Assembly: GCA_964548055.1 (NCBI GenBank)
Contig: CAZJPS010000070.1
Span: 1 to 6,150, forward strand
Source: CAZJPS01 sp964548055
GTDB taxonomy: Bacteria > Patescibacteriota > Gracilibacteria > Peribacterales > Peribacteraceae
DNA length: 6,150 nucleotides
Direction of reading: 5' to 3'
A program made the translations under genes and the position numbers. Every line of letters starts with the position of its first letter. The stretch's first letter is position 1. The notes below the pieces were generated by a model that saw only the letters and a list, made by a program, of their open reading frames with translations, was not told the DNA's origin and made no database searches. This document shows positions 1-6,143 of the stretch, piece after piece.

Positions 1-489
1 TCCTCCATACAAACTAACACTCACTAATACGAGTATTCCAACACTGTACTGTAGCCACGCTGGCATACTAGGAATGCCGGTATTGTGAGTAGCTCCTATA
101 TGCAGAGGGAAACTTGCCTGCACCAAGCTCTGCTCATTCTGTAGGTACTTCACATCCATCACATACTCGCCATCTTGTGGAAAGCGAACAGTTACAATGG
201 GCGAAGCAATGCTATCCTGATGGACTGTTTTATCAATCACAGTATTGCCCTGTATATCTGAAATATTCACGTGAACTTTATCAAGTACTTGTATTTCCCA
301 TGTTTTTTCATCTGGATGAAATACTAAGCCGTACGAAAAATATACATCTTTCATAGAAACCAATCCCGGTTGGAACCCAATGTCTACCAAATAATTTCCA
401 ACCTGTTTTTCTAATGATGCTTCTCCTGAATGCGCAAGAACCCCGAATGGGATAAGTACAAATAACAATGCAAGAAAAAATCTCCTCAT
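1..489 (-). CDS. Secreted/membrane-anchored protein of unknown function, N-terminal part (runs off left edge)
   Basis: The frame is open from ATG at 489 to the window edge, giving 163 residues with no stop. Residues 1-19 form a clear signal peptide: basic MRR, hydrophobic core FFLALLFVLIPFG, and a VLA cleavage site, so the mature protein would start at His20 (HSGEAS). Residues about 25-137 are rich in alternating polar and hydrophobic stretches and end in a pattern (FPQDGEYVMDVKY) typical of Ig-like beta-sandwich extracellular domains. Residues about 143-160 are a hydrophobic segment that looks like a membrane anchor, with more protein possibly beyond it. An in-frame ATG eight codons upstream (513) is an alternative start, with a TAG stop just above it at 519-517; 489 is preferred because it gives the normal signal-peptide n-region. 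There is no Shine-Dalgarno sequence. It follows the second permease by 97 bp on the same strand, so co-transcription is possible but not shown. I do not recognise the family with certainty; a copper- or cell-envelope-related role is only a guess. Confidence 0.8.
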   Translation of the reverse strand, partial: MRRFFLALLFVLIPFGVLAHSGEASLEKQVGNYLVDIGFQPGLVSMKDVYFSYGLVFHPDEKTWEIQVLDKVHVNISDIQGNTVIDKTVHQDSIASPIVTVRFPQDGEYVMDVKYLQNEQSLVQASFPLHIGATHNTGIPSMPAWLQYSVGILVLVSVSLYGG

Positions 490-586
490 AATGTAATGAT
501 AGCAATATTTCATTTTCTATACATGCCTGTCTATCACTCCCATATAGCTTCTTCAAATACATTGAGCAGCGCTTAGTAAATGCACT

Positions 587-1801
587 CTATTCAAATCGAA
601 GTGCTTCCATGGGGCTCAAGCTTGCCGCCTTTTGTGCAGGATAAATTCCAAAAATCAAACCAGTGCCCACAGCCATAAGTACAGCAAGAAACACTGATGA
701 TAAAGAAAGTACAAAATCAAATTGACCCAGTACGCTATTCGCAACGCTGGAAAGTAACCATCCCACACCTGCGCCGATGACAATTCCAATAATCCCACCG
801 GTAAATGTAAGCGATACTGCTTCCAACAAAAATTGCAAAAGAATATCTCTGCGGCGCGCGCCTACGGCCTTCCTTAGCCCTATCTCGCGAGTTCTTTCCG
901 TCACAGACACAAGCATGATATTCATGATGCCAATGCCTCCTACAAGCAAAGAAATTCCTGCAATAAGAGAAAGGAACACGGTAAGACCAAGTGTTACGCT
1001 TGATACAATTCCAGTAATTTGTTCCGCGCCACGTGCTACGAAATCATCTTTCCCAGGATCGTTCGTAGGATTTTCAATGCGGTGTCTCTGACGAAGCAGA
1101 GTTGTTATATCCTGTTTTGCAAGAGCCTGATCCCCAACTGTTTTGAGTGTGATATAGGTAAGATACTTTTGGCCCGTCATCGCACGCGCCACGGAAAAGG
1201 GAATGTAGACTGGCTTATCCAAATCAGATAACAACAATGACCCTTGCTTCTGCAAAACACCAACCACAGTAAATGATTGGTCCCCTACCGAAATTTTTTC
1301 TCCCAGAGGATTGCGATCACCAAAAAGATCGATAGCCGTTTGCCCAGATACAAGAGCGACAGAACGAGCACCTTCCTCATCGCTATCTGTCAGCATTCGT
1401 CCCGAATCAAGTTTTAAACTGTAATTCACTAAAAATTCTTTATGAGTCCCAAATACGATTGGACTCTTTGTTTCATTTCCATACGTAACAGGTTTTGCAA
1501 CGATGATGACGGGGGCGACGCTTTCGGTTGTTGATAAACGATCGATAGCCTCGTAGTCATCATATGTAAGGCTATCTAAATTCGAGCCAAATTTTTCAAG
1601 CCCCGTAGGAAATACGTCCATTGTATTTGTTCCAATGGAATCGATTTGTGTAAGAATGTAATTTTGAAATGATCGACCCATCGATACCATAAGCACTACC
1701 GAAGCAACGCCGATAATAATGCCGAGCATCGTCAAACTGGTACGGCTTTTATTCACCGTAATTCCTGTGAACGCCGTTCGTACGAGATCAGAAGTAAGCA
1801 T
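587..1801 (-). CDS. MacB/FtsX-type ABC transporter permease, second copy (404 aa)
   Basis: This is an integral membrane subunit of an ABC exporter of the MacB/LolCE superfamily. Order of parts: cytoplasmic N-terminus (1-21); TM1 about 22-42 (TMLGIIIGVASVVLM); a large extracytoplasmic MacB core-type domain about 45-262; TM2 about 265-292; the family signature GGIGIMNIMLVSVTERTREI (288-307), followed by KAVGARRRDILLQF (311-324), the loop expected to couple to the ATPase; TM3 about 329-351; TM4 about 366-388; and the typical tail SPMEALRFE. About 400 residues and four TM helices is the usual size for a stand-alone MacB-type permease with no fused ATPase. The ATG at 1801 aligns with the ATG of the paralogue at 3133 and has no Shine-Dalgarno sequence; upstream is a repeat-rich spacer. 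The stop is TAG. It is paralogous to the permease at 3133-1907 over its full length and shares with it a 131-bp block without a single difference. It probably pairs with that protein as a heterodimer; homodimers cannot be excluded. Confidence 0.95.
   Translation of the reverse strand: MLTSDLVRTAFTGITVNKSRTSLTMLGIIIGVASVVLMVSMGRSFQNYILTQIDSIGTNTMDVFPTGLEKFGSNLDSLTYDDYEAIDRLSTTESVAPVIIVAKPVTYGNETKSPIVFGTHKEFLVNYSLKLDSGRMLTDSDEEGARSVALVSGQTAIDLFGDRNPLGEKISVGDQSFTVVGVLQKQGSLLLSDLDKPVYIPFSVARAMTGQKYLTYITLKTVGDQALAKQDITTLLRQRHRIENPTNDPGKDDFVARGAEQITGIVSSVTLGLTVFLSLIAGISLLVGGIGIMNIMLVSVTERTREIGLRKAVGARRRDILLQFLLEAVSLTFTGGIIGIVIGAGVGWLLSSVANSVLGQFDFVLSLSSVFLAVLMAVGTGLIFGIYPAQKAASLSPMEALRFE
834..964. 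repeat. 131-bp identical block, copy 1 (in second permease)
   Basis: Every base matches 2154-2284 (offset 1320). It encodes residues 280 to 323 of the 404-aa permease: the end of TM2 and the TERTREIGLRKAVGARRR loop. Identity stops sharply. The first outside bases are silent changes (Gln CAA against CAG, Phe TTT against TTC) on one side and the diverged TM2 on the other. The block is also more GC-rich in its middle (about 60% over 841-900) than the surrounding sequence looks. It is best read as a recent gene-conversion tract. Confidence 0.93.
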
Positions 1802-1906
1802 CGAAGTTTTAGGTGGTAGGTGGTAGGTAGTAGGTTGCAGATAAGGTAGAGAGTGCCAGTTGTAGAGAATGAGATTTCCTAATCCCTACAACCGAAAACC
1901 TACAAA
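1802..1906. repeat. Intergenic spacer with 7-bp tandem repeat and nested inverted repeats
   Basis: This 105-bp gap separates the two permease genes. At 1811-1837 there is a degenerate 7-bp tandem repeat read on the plus strand as AGGTGGT, AGGTGGT, AGGTAGT, AGGTTG. There are also two nested inverted pairs: GTAGGTT (1830-1836) with AACCTAC (1897-1903), and GTTGTAG (1859-1865) with CTACAAC (1886-1892, 20-nt loop). In the transcript the side next to the permease ATG is pyrimidine-rich (ACCTACC units), and an upstream GUAGGU can pair with more than one of them, so alternative folds are possible. There is no U-tract, so it is not a classical terminator. Possible roles are mRNA processing or attenuation, or a dispersed genomic repeat; the sequence alone does not decide. 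Confidence 0.7.
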
Positions 1907-3133
1907 CTATTCATAGCGAAGAGCTTCCATTGGAGATAACTGGGAAGCTTTTCTTGCGGGGGAAAGGCCAAATACCAAGCCAGTGAGAACGGCCATAATC
2001 AGAGAAGCAACCACCGATGTTCCAGACACCGCAAAGGTATATGTATCGAGGATGGAATTCACTACAAGCGCAGCAAAGTATGCAAATCCAATGCCAATCG
2101 CCATTCCAATACAGCCACCGATAATCGTAAGAAGCATCGATTCAATCAAGAACTGCAAAAGAATATCTCTGCGGCGCGCGCCTACGGCCTTCCTTAGCCC
2201 TATCTCGCGAGTTCTTTCCGTCACAGACACAAGCATGATATTCATGATGCCAATGCCTCCTACAAGCAAAGAAATTCCTGCAATGGTTGTAATAAAAAGA
2301 GTGAGCCCCAAAGAAACAGTTCCCAAAATTTGGCTTGCCTGAGCAGATGAGCGCACGATGAAATCATCCTTCTCCGGATCTTCTTCCGGATTATCAATGT
2401 GATGGCGTTGCCGTAGTAACGATTTGACGTCATCAAAAGCAATATCAAAACTGGCCGTTGCCTGCATGGTGATATAGTTCACATATCTCCTTCCTGTTAT
2501 ATTTTCCACAAGTGTGAATGGAACGTAGATTCTATCGTCAGCATTCTGAAAAAATTGAGAGCCAAGCGGTTTTGCAATTCCAATAACTGTAAAATGATTT
2601 TCTCCAATTTTAATGCGCTTTCCAATTGGATCTTGAGAACCGAATAATTTATCAGCAGCATCGGAACCAAGTAGAGCATGCGCTTTCGCTCCTTCTAAAT
2701 CGCTTCTATCAAGAATTCTTCCAACTGACGCCTCAATAGTTTGATTTTCAAAAAATTCTGGCGTGACTCCAAATACCTGCGGACTGGCTTCTTCCCTGCC
2801 ATAGGATGTTTTGCCATTCAAAAACATCACAGGAGCTACCGTCGTAATGGTACTCAATTTTCTTAACTGATTCAGATCTTCCATGGTAATGCTATCAAAA
2901 CCTGTAGAAACCGCCTGTGGGCCTCCCTCTTGCTGACCCGGAAAGATGACCATGCTTTTTGCCCCAAGACTGCTGATTTGCCCAAGTATGACCCCTTCCA
3001 TACTGCGGCCAATCGAACTCATGAGCACCACAGAAGCTATGCCAATAATGATACCGAGCATGGTAAGAAGTGAACGTGTGCCGTTACTACGCACTCCGTG
3101 GAAAGCCGAGAGTAATGTATCGTTGAGCTTCAT
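1907..3133 (-). CDS. MacB/FtsX-type ABC transporter permease, first copy (408 aa)
   Basis: This is a membrane subunit of the same exporter. TM1 is about residues 22-42 (LLTMLGIIIGIASVVLM), followed by an extracytoplasmic MacB core-type domain about 45-268, TM2 about 270-296, the signature GGIGIMNIMLVSVTERTREI (292-311), the KAVGARRRD coupling loop, TM3 about 332-355, TM4 about 371-391, and the tail SPMEALRYE. The frame is open to a TTG at 3148, which would add five residues (MNDEN). I chose ATG 3133 because it then aligns residue for residue with the paralogue's start (MKLNDTLLSAF against MLTSDLVRTAF); a weak GATGAG lies just upstream. The stop is TAG. It lies 30 bp after the ATPase gene and 105 bp before the second permease. 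The two extracytoplasmic domains differ considerably while the membrane and coupling parts stay close, as expected of a duplicated pair that share an ATPase but may have divided substrate or adaptor contacts. Confidence 0.95.
   Translation of the reverse strand: MKLNDTLLSAFHGVRSNGTRSLLTMLGIIIGIASVVLMSSIGRSMEGVILGQISSLGAKSMVIFPGQQEGGPQAVSTGFDSITMEDLNQLRKLSTITTVAPVMFLNGKTSYGREEASPQVFGVTPEFFENQTIEASVGRILDRSDLEGAKAHALLGSDAADKLFGSQDPIGKRIKIGENHFTVIGIAKPLGSQFFQNADDRIYVPFTLVENITGRRYVNYITMQATASFDIAFDDVKSLLRQRHHIDNPEEDPEKDDFIVRSSAQASQILGTVSLGLTLFITTIAGISLLVGGIGIMNIMLVSVTERTREIGLRKAVGARRRDILLQFLIESMLLTIIGGCIGMAIGIGFAYFAALVVNSILDTYTFAVSGTSVVASLIMAVLTGLVFGLSPARKASQLSPMEALRYE
2154..2284. repeat. 131-bp identical block, copy 2 (in first permease)
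   Basis: This is the partner of 834-964, in direct orientation, 1320 bp apart. It covers residues 284 to 327 of the 408-aa permease. No base differs from the other copy, whereas conserved motifs elsewhere in the same two genes carry many silent differences: 5 of 9 codons in LTMLGIIIG near the N-terminus and 5 of 8 in LSPMEALR at the C-terminus. Confidence 0.93.
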
Positions 3134-3163
3134 ATTCTCATCATTCAAGCGGTGAACAAAATC

Positions 3164-3904
3164 TTACTTTAATTCTCCTTTTTGACCCGCCAATACACGC
3201 TTGAAATCACGCGTATCAGATTCAATACGACCATCACGCAAACGTATAATACGCTGTGCATGTTCGGCGGTAGCTTTTTCGTGTGTCACTAAAATAATGG
3301 TGTGACCCTCTTCATGAAGACGCTGCAGAGCTTGCATGACTGCAATACCAGAAGCTGAATCCAAATTTCCTGTTGGTTCATCAGCAAAAATTACCTCAGG
3401 CTCAGTGACGAGTGACCGAGCAATTGCAACGCGCTGCTTTTGGCCTCCAGATAACTGGCTACTTAAATAATCCTTACGATCGGAAAGGCCGACTATTTCG
3501 ATTGCCCTCAGCGCTTTCTTCATGCGTTCTGATTCTCGAATTGTTGGGTGATACAAAAGAGGGAGAATTACATTTTGCAAAACGGTTGTACGAGGAAGAA
3601 GATTGAAAGCCTGGAACACGAAACTGACTCTGCTTGCTCGAATGCGAGCCAATTCATCATCCGTCATATGACCCGCTGGATCACCATGAAAAAGATATTC
3701 CCCACCGGTATGCAAATCGAGGAATCCTAGAATATGCATCAATGTTGATTTCCCAGAGCCAGAGGGACCCATAATGGCGACGAATTCTCCCTTCTGAATT
3801 GTAAGGTTAATCTCATGGAGAACGGGCGTTTCAATCTCGTCATTAAAATAAGATTTGCTGAGATTGCGAATTTCAATGAGTGGAGCAGAAGAATGGGGAG
3901 CCAT
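3164..3904 (-). CDS. ABC exporter ATPase, MacB/LolD/YknY type (246 aa)
   Basis: This is the cytoplasmic nucleotide-binding subunit that would drive the two permeases encoded next. All catalytic motifs are present: Walker A GPSGSGKST (46-54), Q-loop in VFQAFNLLP (Q98), signature LSGGQKQR (151-158), Walker B VIFADEP (171-177, catalytic Glu176), D-loop NLDS (180-183) and switch His208 in LVTHE. The pattern FNLLPRTTVLQNVILPLLY and the length of about 245 residues are those of the MacB/LolD/FtsE-like group. In classical MacB this domain is fused to the permease; here it is a separate protein, as in LolD and YknY. The start ATG at 3904 lies 2 bp after the TAA of the adaptor gene, so translation is probably coupled; no Shine-Dalgarno sequence is visible in the end of the adaptor gene. 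The family is certain; the substrate is unknown. Confidence 0.96.
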   Translation of the reverse strand: MAPHSSAPLIEIRNLSKSYFNDEIETPVLHEINLTIQKGEFVAIMGPSGSGKSTLMHILGFLDLHTGGEYLFHGDPAGHMTDDELARIRASRVSFVFQAFNLLPRTTVLQNVILPLLYHPTIRESERMKKALRAIEIVGLSDRKDYLSSQLSGGQKQRVAIARSLVTEPEVIFADEPTGNLDSASGIAVMQALQRLHEEGHTIILVTHEKATAEHAQRIIRLRDGRIESDTRDFKRVLAGQKGELK

Positions 3905-3906
3905 AA

Positions 3907-5652
3907 TTATTGCTTGATAAGAACCACAATATTTTCGCCACCCTCAAGGCCGGAAAGGATTTCTGTATCGCCCGTCTGGCCTTCCATACCAATCGTAACG
4001 GTGCGTTCAGTAATCGTTTTATCCTCGTTGAGAATACGAACGTATAAACGTCCATCGTTATCTTCTAGTATTGCGCGCCTTGGAGCACTAACTACATTTT
4101 TTCGCTCACCGGTAATAATTTCTGCATCACCTGTCATTCCAATTTTCAGCTCTGGATGCAAATTATCAAAATCCAATTTTACGCGATACTTGGGTACACC
4201 ATCTTTAGATGTGGGAGAAGAATCAACTTCACTCAAATGTAATTTCATATGCGTACCGCGGAATGCATCCAATTCAATACTTCCCGATTGGGTAACCATC
4301 AGTTTTGGTACATCAATTTCAGATACAAACATTTCTACTCGGAAAGGAGAATCTCCTAGTAATGTCACAGCAGCACCAGCTGGGAGCGACTCTCCAATAT
4401 TAATATTCACGTGAGACACTGTTCCGCTAATAGGAGCAGTAAGAACCGTTTGCGAATAGTTTGCCTGAGCACGAGCAAGATTCGCCTGCGCTGAACGCAC
4501 GCGTGCCTGTGCACCATCTATATCCGTTTGTCTGGCACCCGCTCTCTTTAGCGCGAGCTGTGCTTCTGCGCTCTGGATGGATGCTTGGTAGGTGATGATG
4601 TCTGTTGCAGCTTTATCACGTGTTCCCTGCAGTGAGATAATTGCTGAACGCTCTGCGGCTATCTTTGTATCGTAACTGGCAGAAGCATTTTGCAAATTAC
4701 TCTGGAGAGTACTAATGCTCGAACTCATATCCTGCAATTTAGCCCTCTGTGTCGAAATGGAAGTTTTGTATGTTTCGCGGCTAGAATTCGTAAAATTATT
4801 TGTCTCACGAAGACCGCTAATAAGAGAAAACAAGCTATCCATCGCTACAACCGAAGATGACGCGGCTTTCTTTCCAGCATCCATAGCTTTCAGCGCTGAC
4901 TGATAATCGGTTGCAGCGGAAGTAACAGCGCGAGCTTGCATAATGAAATCCTGAGCACTGCGCTTTTGAGCGCGCACATCGTTATCTGCGCCTGGCCTGT
5001 CTTTAACAATGGCATCCTGAACATCTACGTTGCCAAGAATATCGTCTATCACAGAAAGAGCACTTTCGGCTGCAACTAGCTGCTCACTTAGCGAACTTAC
5101 ATTTGTGGATACCTGCCCAGCCAAATTTACGTTTGTTTCCTGTATAAGAAGCGCCAACTTATCTTGTGACGACTTTAAATTCTGCTCTGATGTCTTCAGT
5201 GTCGTTTGAGCAGATTCCAACGAAGCTCTTTTTCCTGCTACATCAGCCTCTGCGATGGCAATATCTTCTGGGCGGCTGCCTTCCTGCAAAGCACGAAGTT
5301 CTGCGAGTGCCGATTGAAGCGATGCAGCTTCAGCTGCAACCGACGCACCCAAACTTCCAGCCTTTAACTGGCCAAGTCGCTGACCTGCTTTTACGTGATC
5401 CCCTTCTTTAACAAACACTTGCTGCACAATGCCAGCACCTTCAAATCTCAACTCTAACTCACGCTCAGAAACAACGGTCCCCACTGCTTCAACAGTTTGA
5501 GTGAGGTCACCTTTTTTTGCTAGTTCAGTAATATATTCCGGCTGCGCTGGTTTGCGAGTAACAACAATAAGAAGAATAACCGCAAGTACAATGGCAGCTG
5601 CTATGGACTTTTTTTTATGAGTCCGTACGAATGCTGGGAGAGGAATATGCAT
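3907..5652 (-). CDS. HlyD/MacA-type membrane-fusion (periplasmic adaptor) protein with very long helical region
   Basis: This is the adaptor subunit of the exporter, anchored in the membrane and acting outside it. Order of parts: a short basic cytoplasmic N-terminus (THKKK), one TM helix about 17-31, the start of the barrel domain about 40-66, first half of the lipoyl domain about 68-97 (GIVQQVFVKEGDHVKAGQ), a long Ala/Ser/Gln-rich helical region about 103-400, second lipoyl half about 402-433 (VLTAPISGTVSHVNINIGES), beta-barrel about 434-520, and a membrane-proximal domain to 581. The barrel, lipoyl and membrane-proximal parts are ordinary. The helical region of about 300 residues is much longer than the hairpin of typical MacA-like proteins, which total about 370-400 residues. 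Two similar helix segments occur in it (124-155 and 371-402, both G-x-R-x-x-D-I-x-x-A-x-A-x-V), as if the hairpin grew by duplication plus an inserted segment. The ATG at 5652 is 26 bp after the marR stop, with no Shine-Dalgarno sequence. It probably contacts the permeases' outer domains. Confidence 0.93.
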   Translation of the reverse strand: MHIPLPAFVRTHKKKSIAAAIVLAVILLIVVTRKPAQPEYITELAKKGDLTQTVEAVGTVVSERELELRFEGAGIVQQVFVKEGDHVKAGQRLGQLKAGSLGASVAAEAASLQSALAELRALQEGSRPEDIAIAEADVAGKRASLESAQTTLKTSEQNLKSSQDKLALLIQETNVNLAGQVSTNVSSLSEQLVAAESALSVIDDILGNVDVQDAIVKDRPGADNDVRAQKRSAQDFIMQARAVTSAATDYQSALKAMDAGKKAASSSVVAMDSLFSLISGLRETNNFTNSSRETYKTSISTQRAKLQDMSSSISTLQSNLQNASASYDTKIAAERSAIISLQGTRDKAATDIITYQASIQSAEAQLALKRAGARQTDIDGAQARVRSAQANLARAQANYSQTVLTAPISGTVSHVNINIGESLPAGAAVTLLGDSPFRVEMFVSEIDVPKLMVTQSGSIELDAFRGTHMKLHLSEVDSSPTSKDGVPKYRVKLDFDNLHPELKIGMTGDAEIITGERKNVVSAPRRAILEDNDGRLYVRILNEDKTITERTVTIGMEGQTGDTEILSGLEGGENIVVLIKQ

Positions 5653-5678
5653 GATAGAGTGGGAAGATACGAAAGAAA

Positions 5679-6131
5679 TTAATGAGAGGAATGTGCCTTG
5701 TGGAGGCGGAGAATTTTTTCGTGAAGGATTGTAAGCGTTTCTTGCTCATGAGTAGTAAGGAGACCAAAGAGCTTGCGCATCACCGCTGCTCCTTTGCGCT
5801 GATGCTGGGAAAGTACTTTAGCACCTTCTTCTGTGGAACGCAGACGTACAAGCTTCCTATTTTTTTCATCATGTATACGATCAACCCAGTGAAGCTGTAC
5901 AAGCTTATCTACAAGTGTGGTAGCAGAAGGAGAGGTAACATGGAGAGATGCAGCCAATTCTTTCATGGTAATACCAGGTTGCTCATTCACAATCATCAGT
6001 CCATGCACATGCAAAAAATTCGCACTACTATCTTTTGGCTTACACTCGCTCATCATCTTCTGGCGCAGTACCCTACTCAGCTCATAGGTACTTTGCAGCA
6101 ACCGATCCTCTGTATGCTTCGCTGGCGACAT
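5679..6131 (-). CDS. MarR-family transcriptional regulator (150 aa)
   Basis: This is a small DNA-binding regulator, expected to act as a homodimer. Residues 8-28 form the N-terminal dimerisation helix. Residues about 37-105 form a winged helix-turn-helix: GITMKELAASLHVTSPSATT leads into the recognition helix about 67-81 (PSATTLVDKLVQL), and the wing carries the family pattern DRIHDEKNRKLVRLRSTEEG (84-103), close to the usual D-x-x-D-R-R-x-x-x-L-x-L-T-x-x-G. The C-terminal helices about 108-146 complete the dimer interface. Length is normal for MarR proteins. The ATG at 6131 is the first Met and supplies the full first helix; no Shine-Dalgarno sequence is seen in the 19 bases available upstream. 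As first gene before an exporter operon it most likely represses its own transcription and that of the transporter, and is relieved by a ligand, which is the common MarR arrangement. One cysteine (Cys30) sits at the end of helix 1; redox sensing is possible but unsupported. Confidence 0.94.
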   Translation of the reverse strand: MSPAKHTEDRLLQSTYELSRVLRQKMMSECKPKDSSANFLHVHGLMIVNEQPGITMKELAASLHVTSPSATTLVDKLVQLHWVDRIHDEKNRKLVRLRSTEEGAKVLSQHQRKGAAVMRKLFGLLTTHEQETLTILHEKILRLHKAHSSH

Positions 6132-6143
6132 AATAAGATTATT
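6132..6143. promoter_or_regulatory. Candidate operator: 12-bp palindrome touching the marR start codon
   Basis: AATAA-GA-TTATT is a perfect inverted repeat with 5-bp arms and a 2-bp spacer, directly upstream of the marR ATG. MarR proteins usually bind AT-rich palindromes over their own promoter, so this is a reasonable candidate autoregulatory site. It is short and AT-rich enough to occur by chance, and only 7 bases lie between it and the window edge, so promoter boxes cannot be placed. Confidence 0.3.

Noticed and set aside
308..562. 84-residue open frame on the minus strand between the second permease and the edge gene
   Set aside because: It overlaps, in another frame, the gene starting at 489, which has a signal peptide and continues to the edge. 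The 84-residue translation shows no domain, signal peptide or sensible composition.
490..586. Terminator or clear promoter in the 97-bp gap after the second permease
   Set aside because: No hairpin with a U-tract was found. Possible -35/-10 pairs, such as TAGACA with AATATT at 18-bp spacing on the minus strand, are poor matches, so nothing was annotated.
1802..1906. CRISPR array
   Set aside because: The repeat units are only 7 bp, degenerate and directly adjacent, without unique spacers of constant length, and no cas gene is present.
834..2284. The 131-bp identical blocks as a mobile element or attachment-site duplication
   Set aside because: The blocks lie in frame at homologous positions inside two intact paralogues and encode the conserved family signature. 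There are no terminal inverted repeats, target duplications or recombinase gene, so conversion explains them better.
3815..4414. 199-residue open frame on the plus strand
   Set aside because: It is antisense to the ATPase start and adaptor end, both of which have strong family motifs. Its translation is Ser/Arg/Ile-rich with no recognisable domain, as expected of an opposite-strand shadow.
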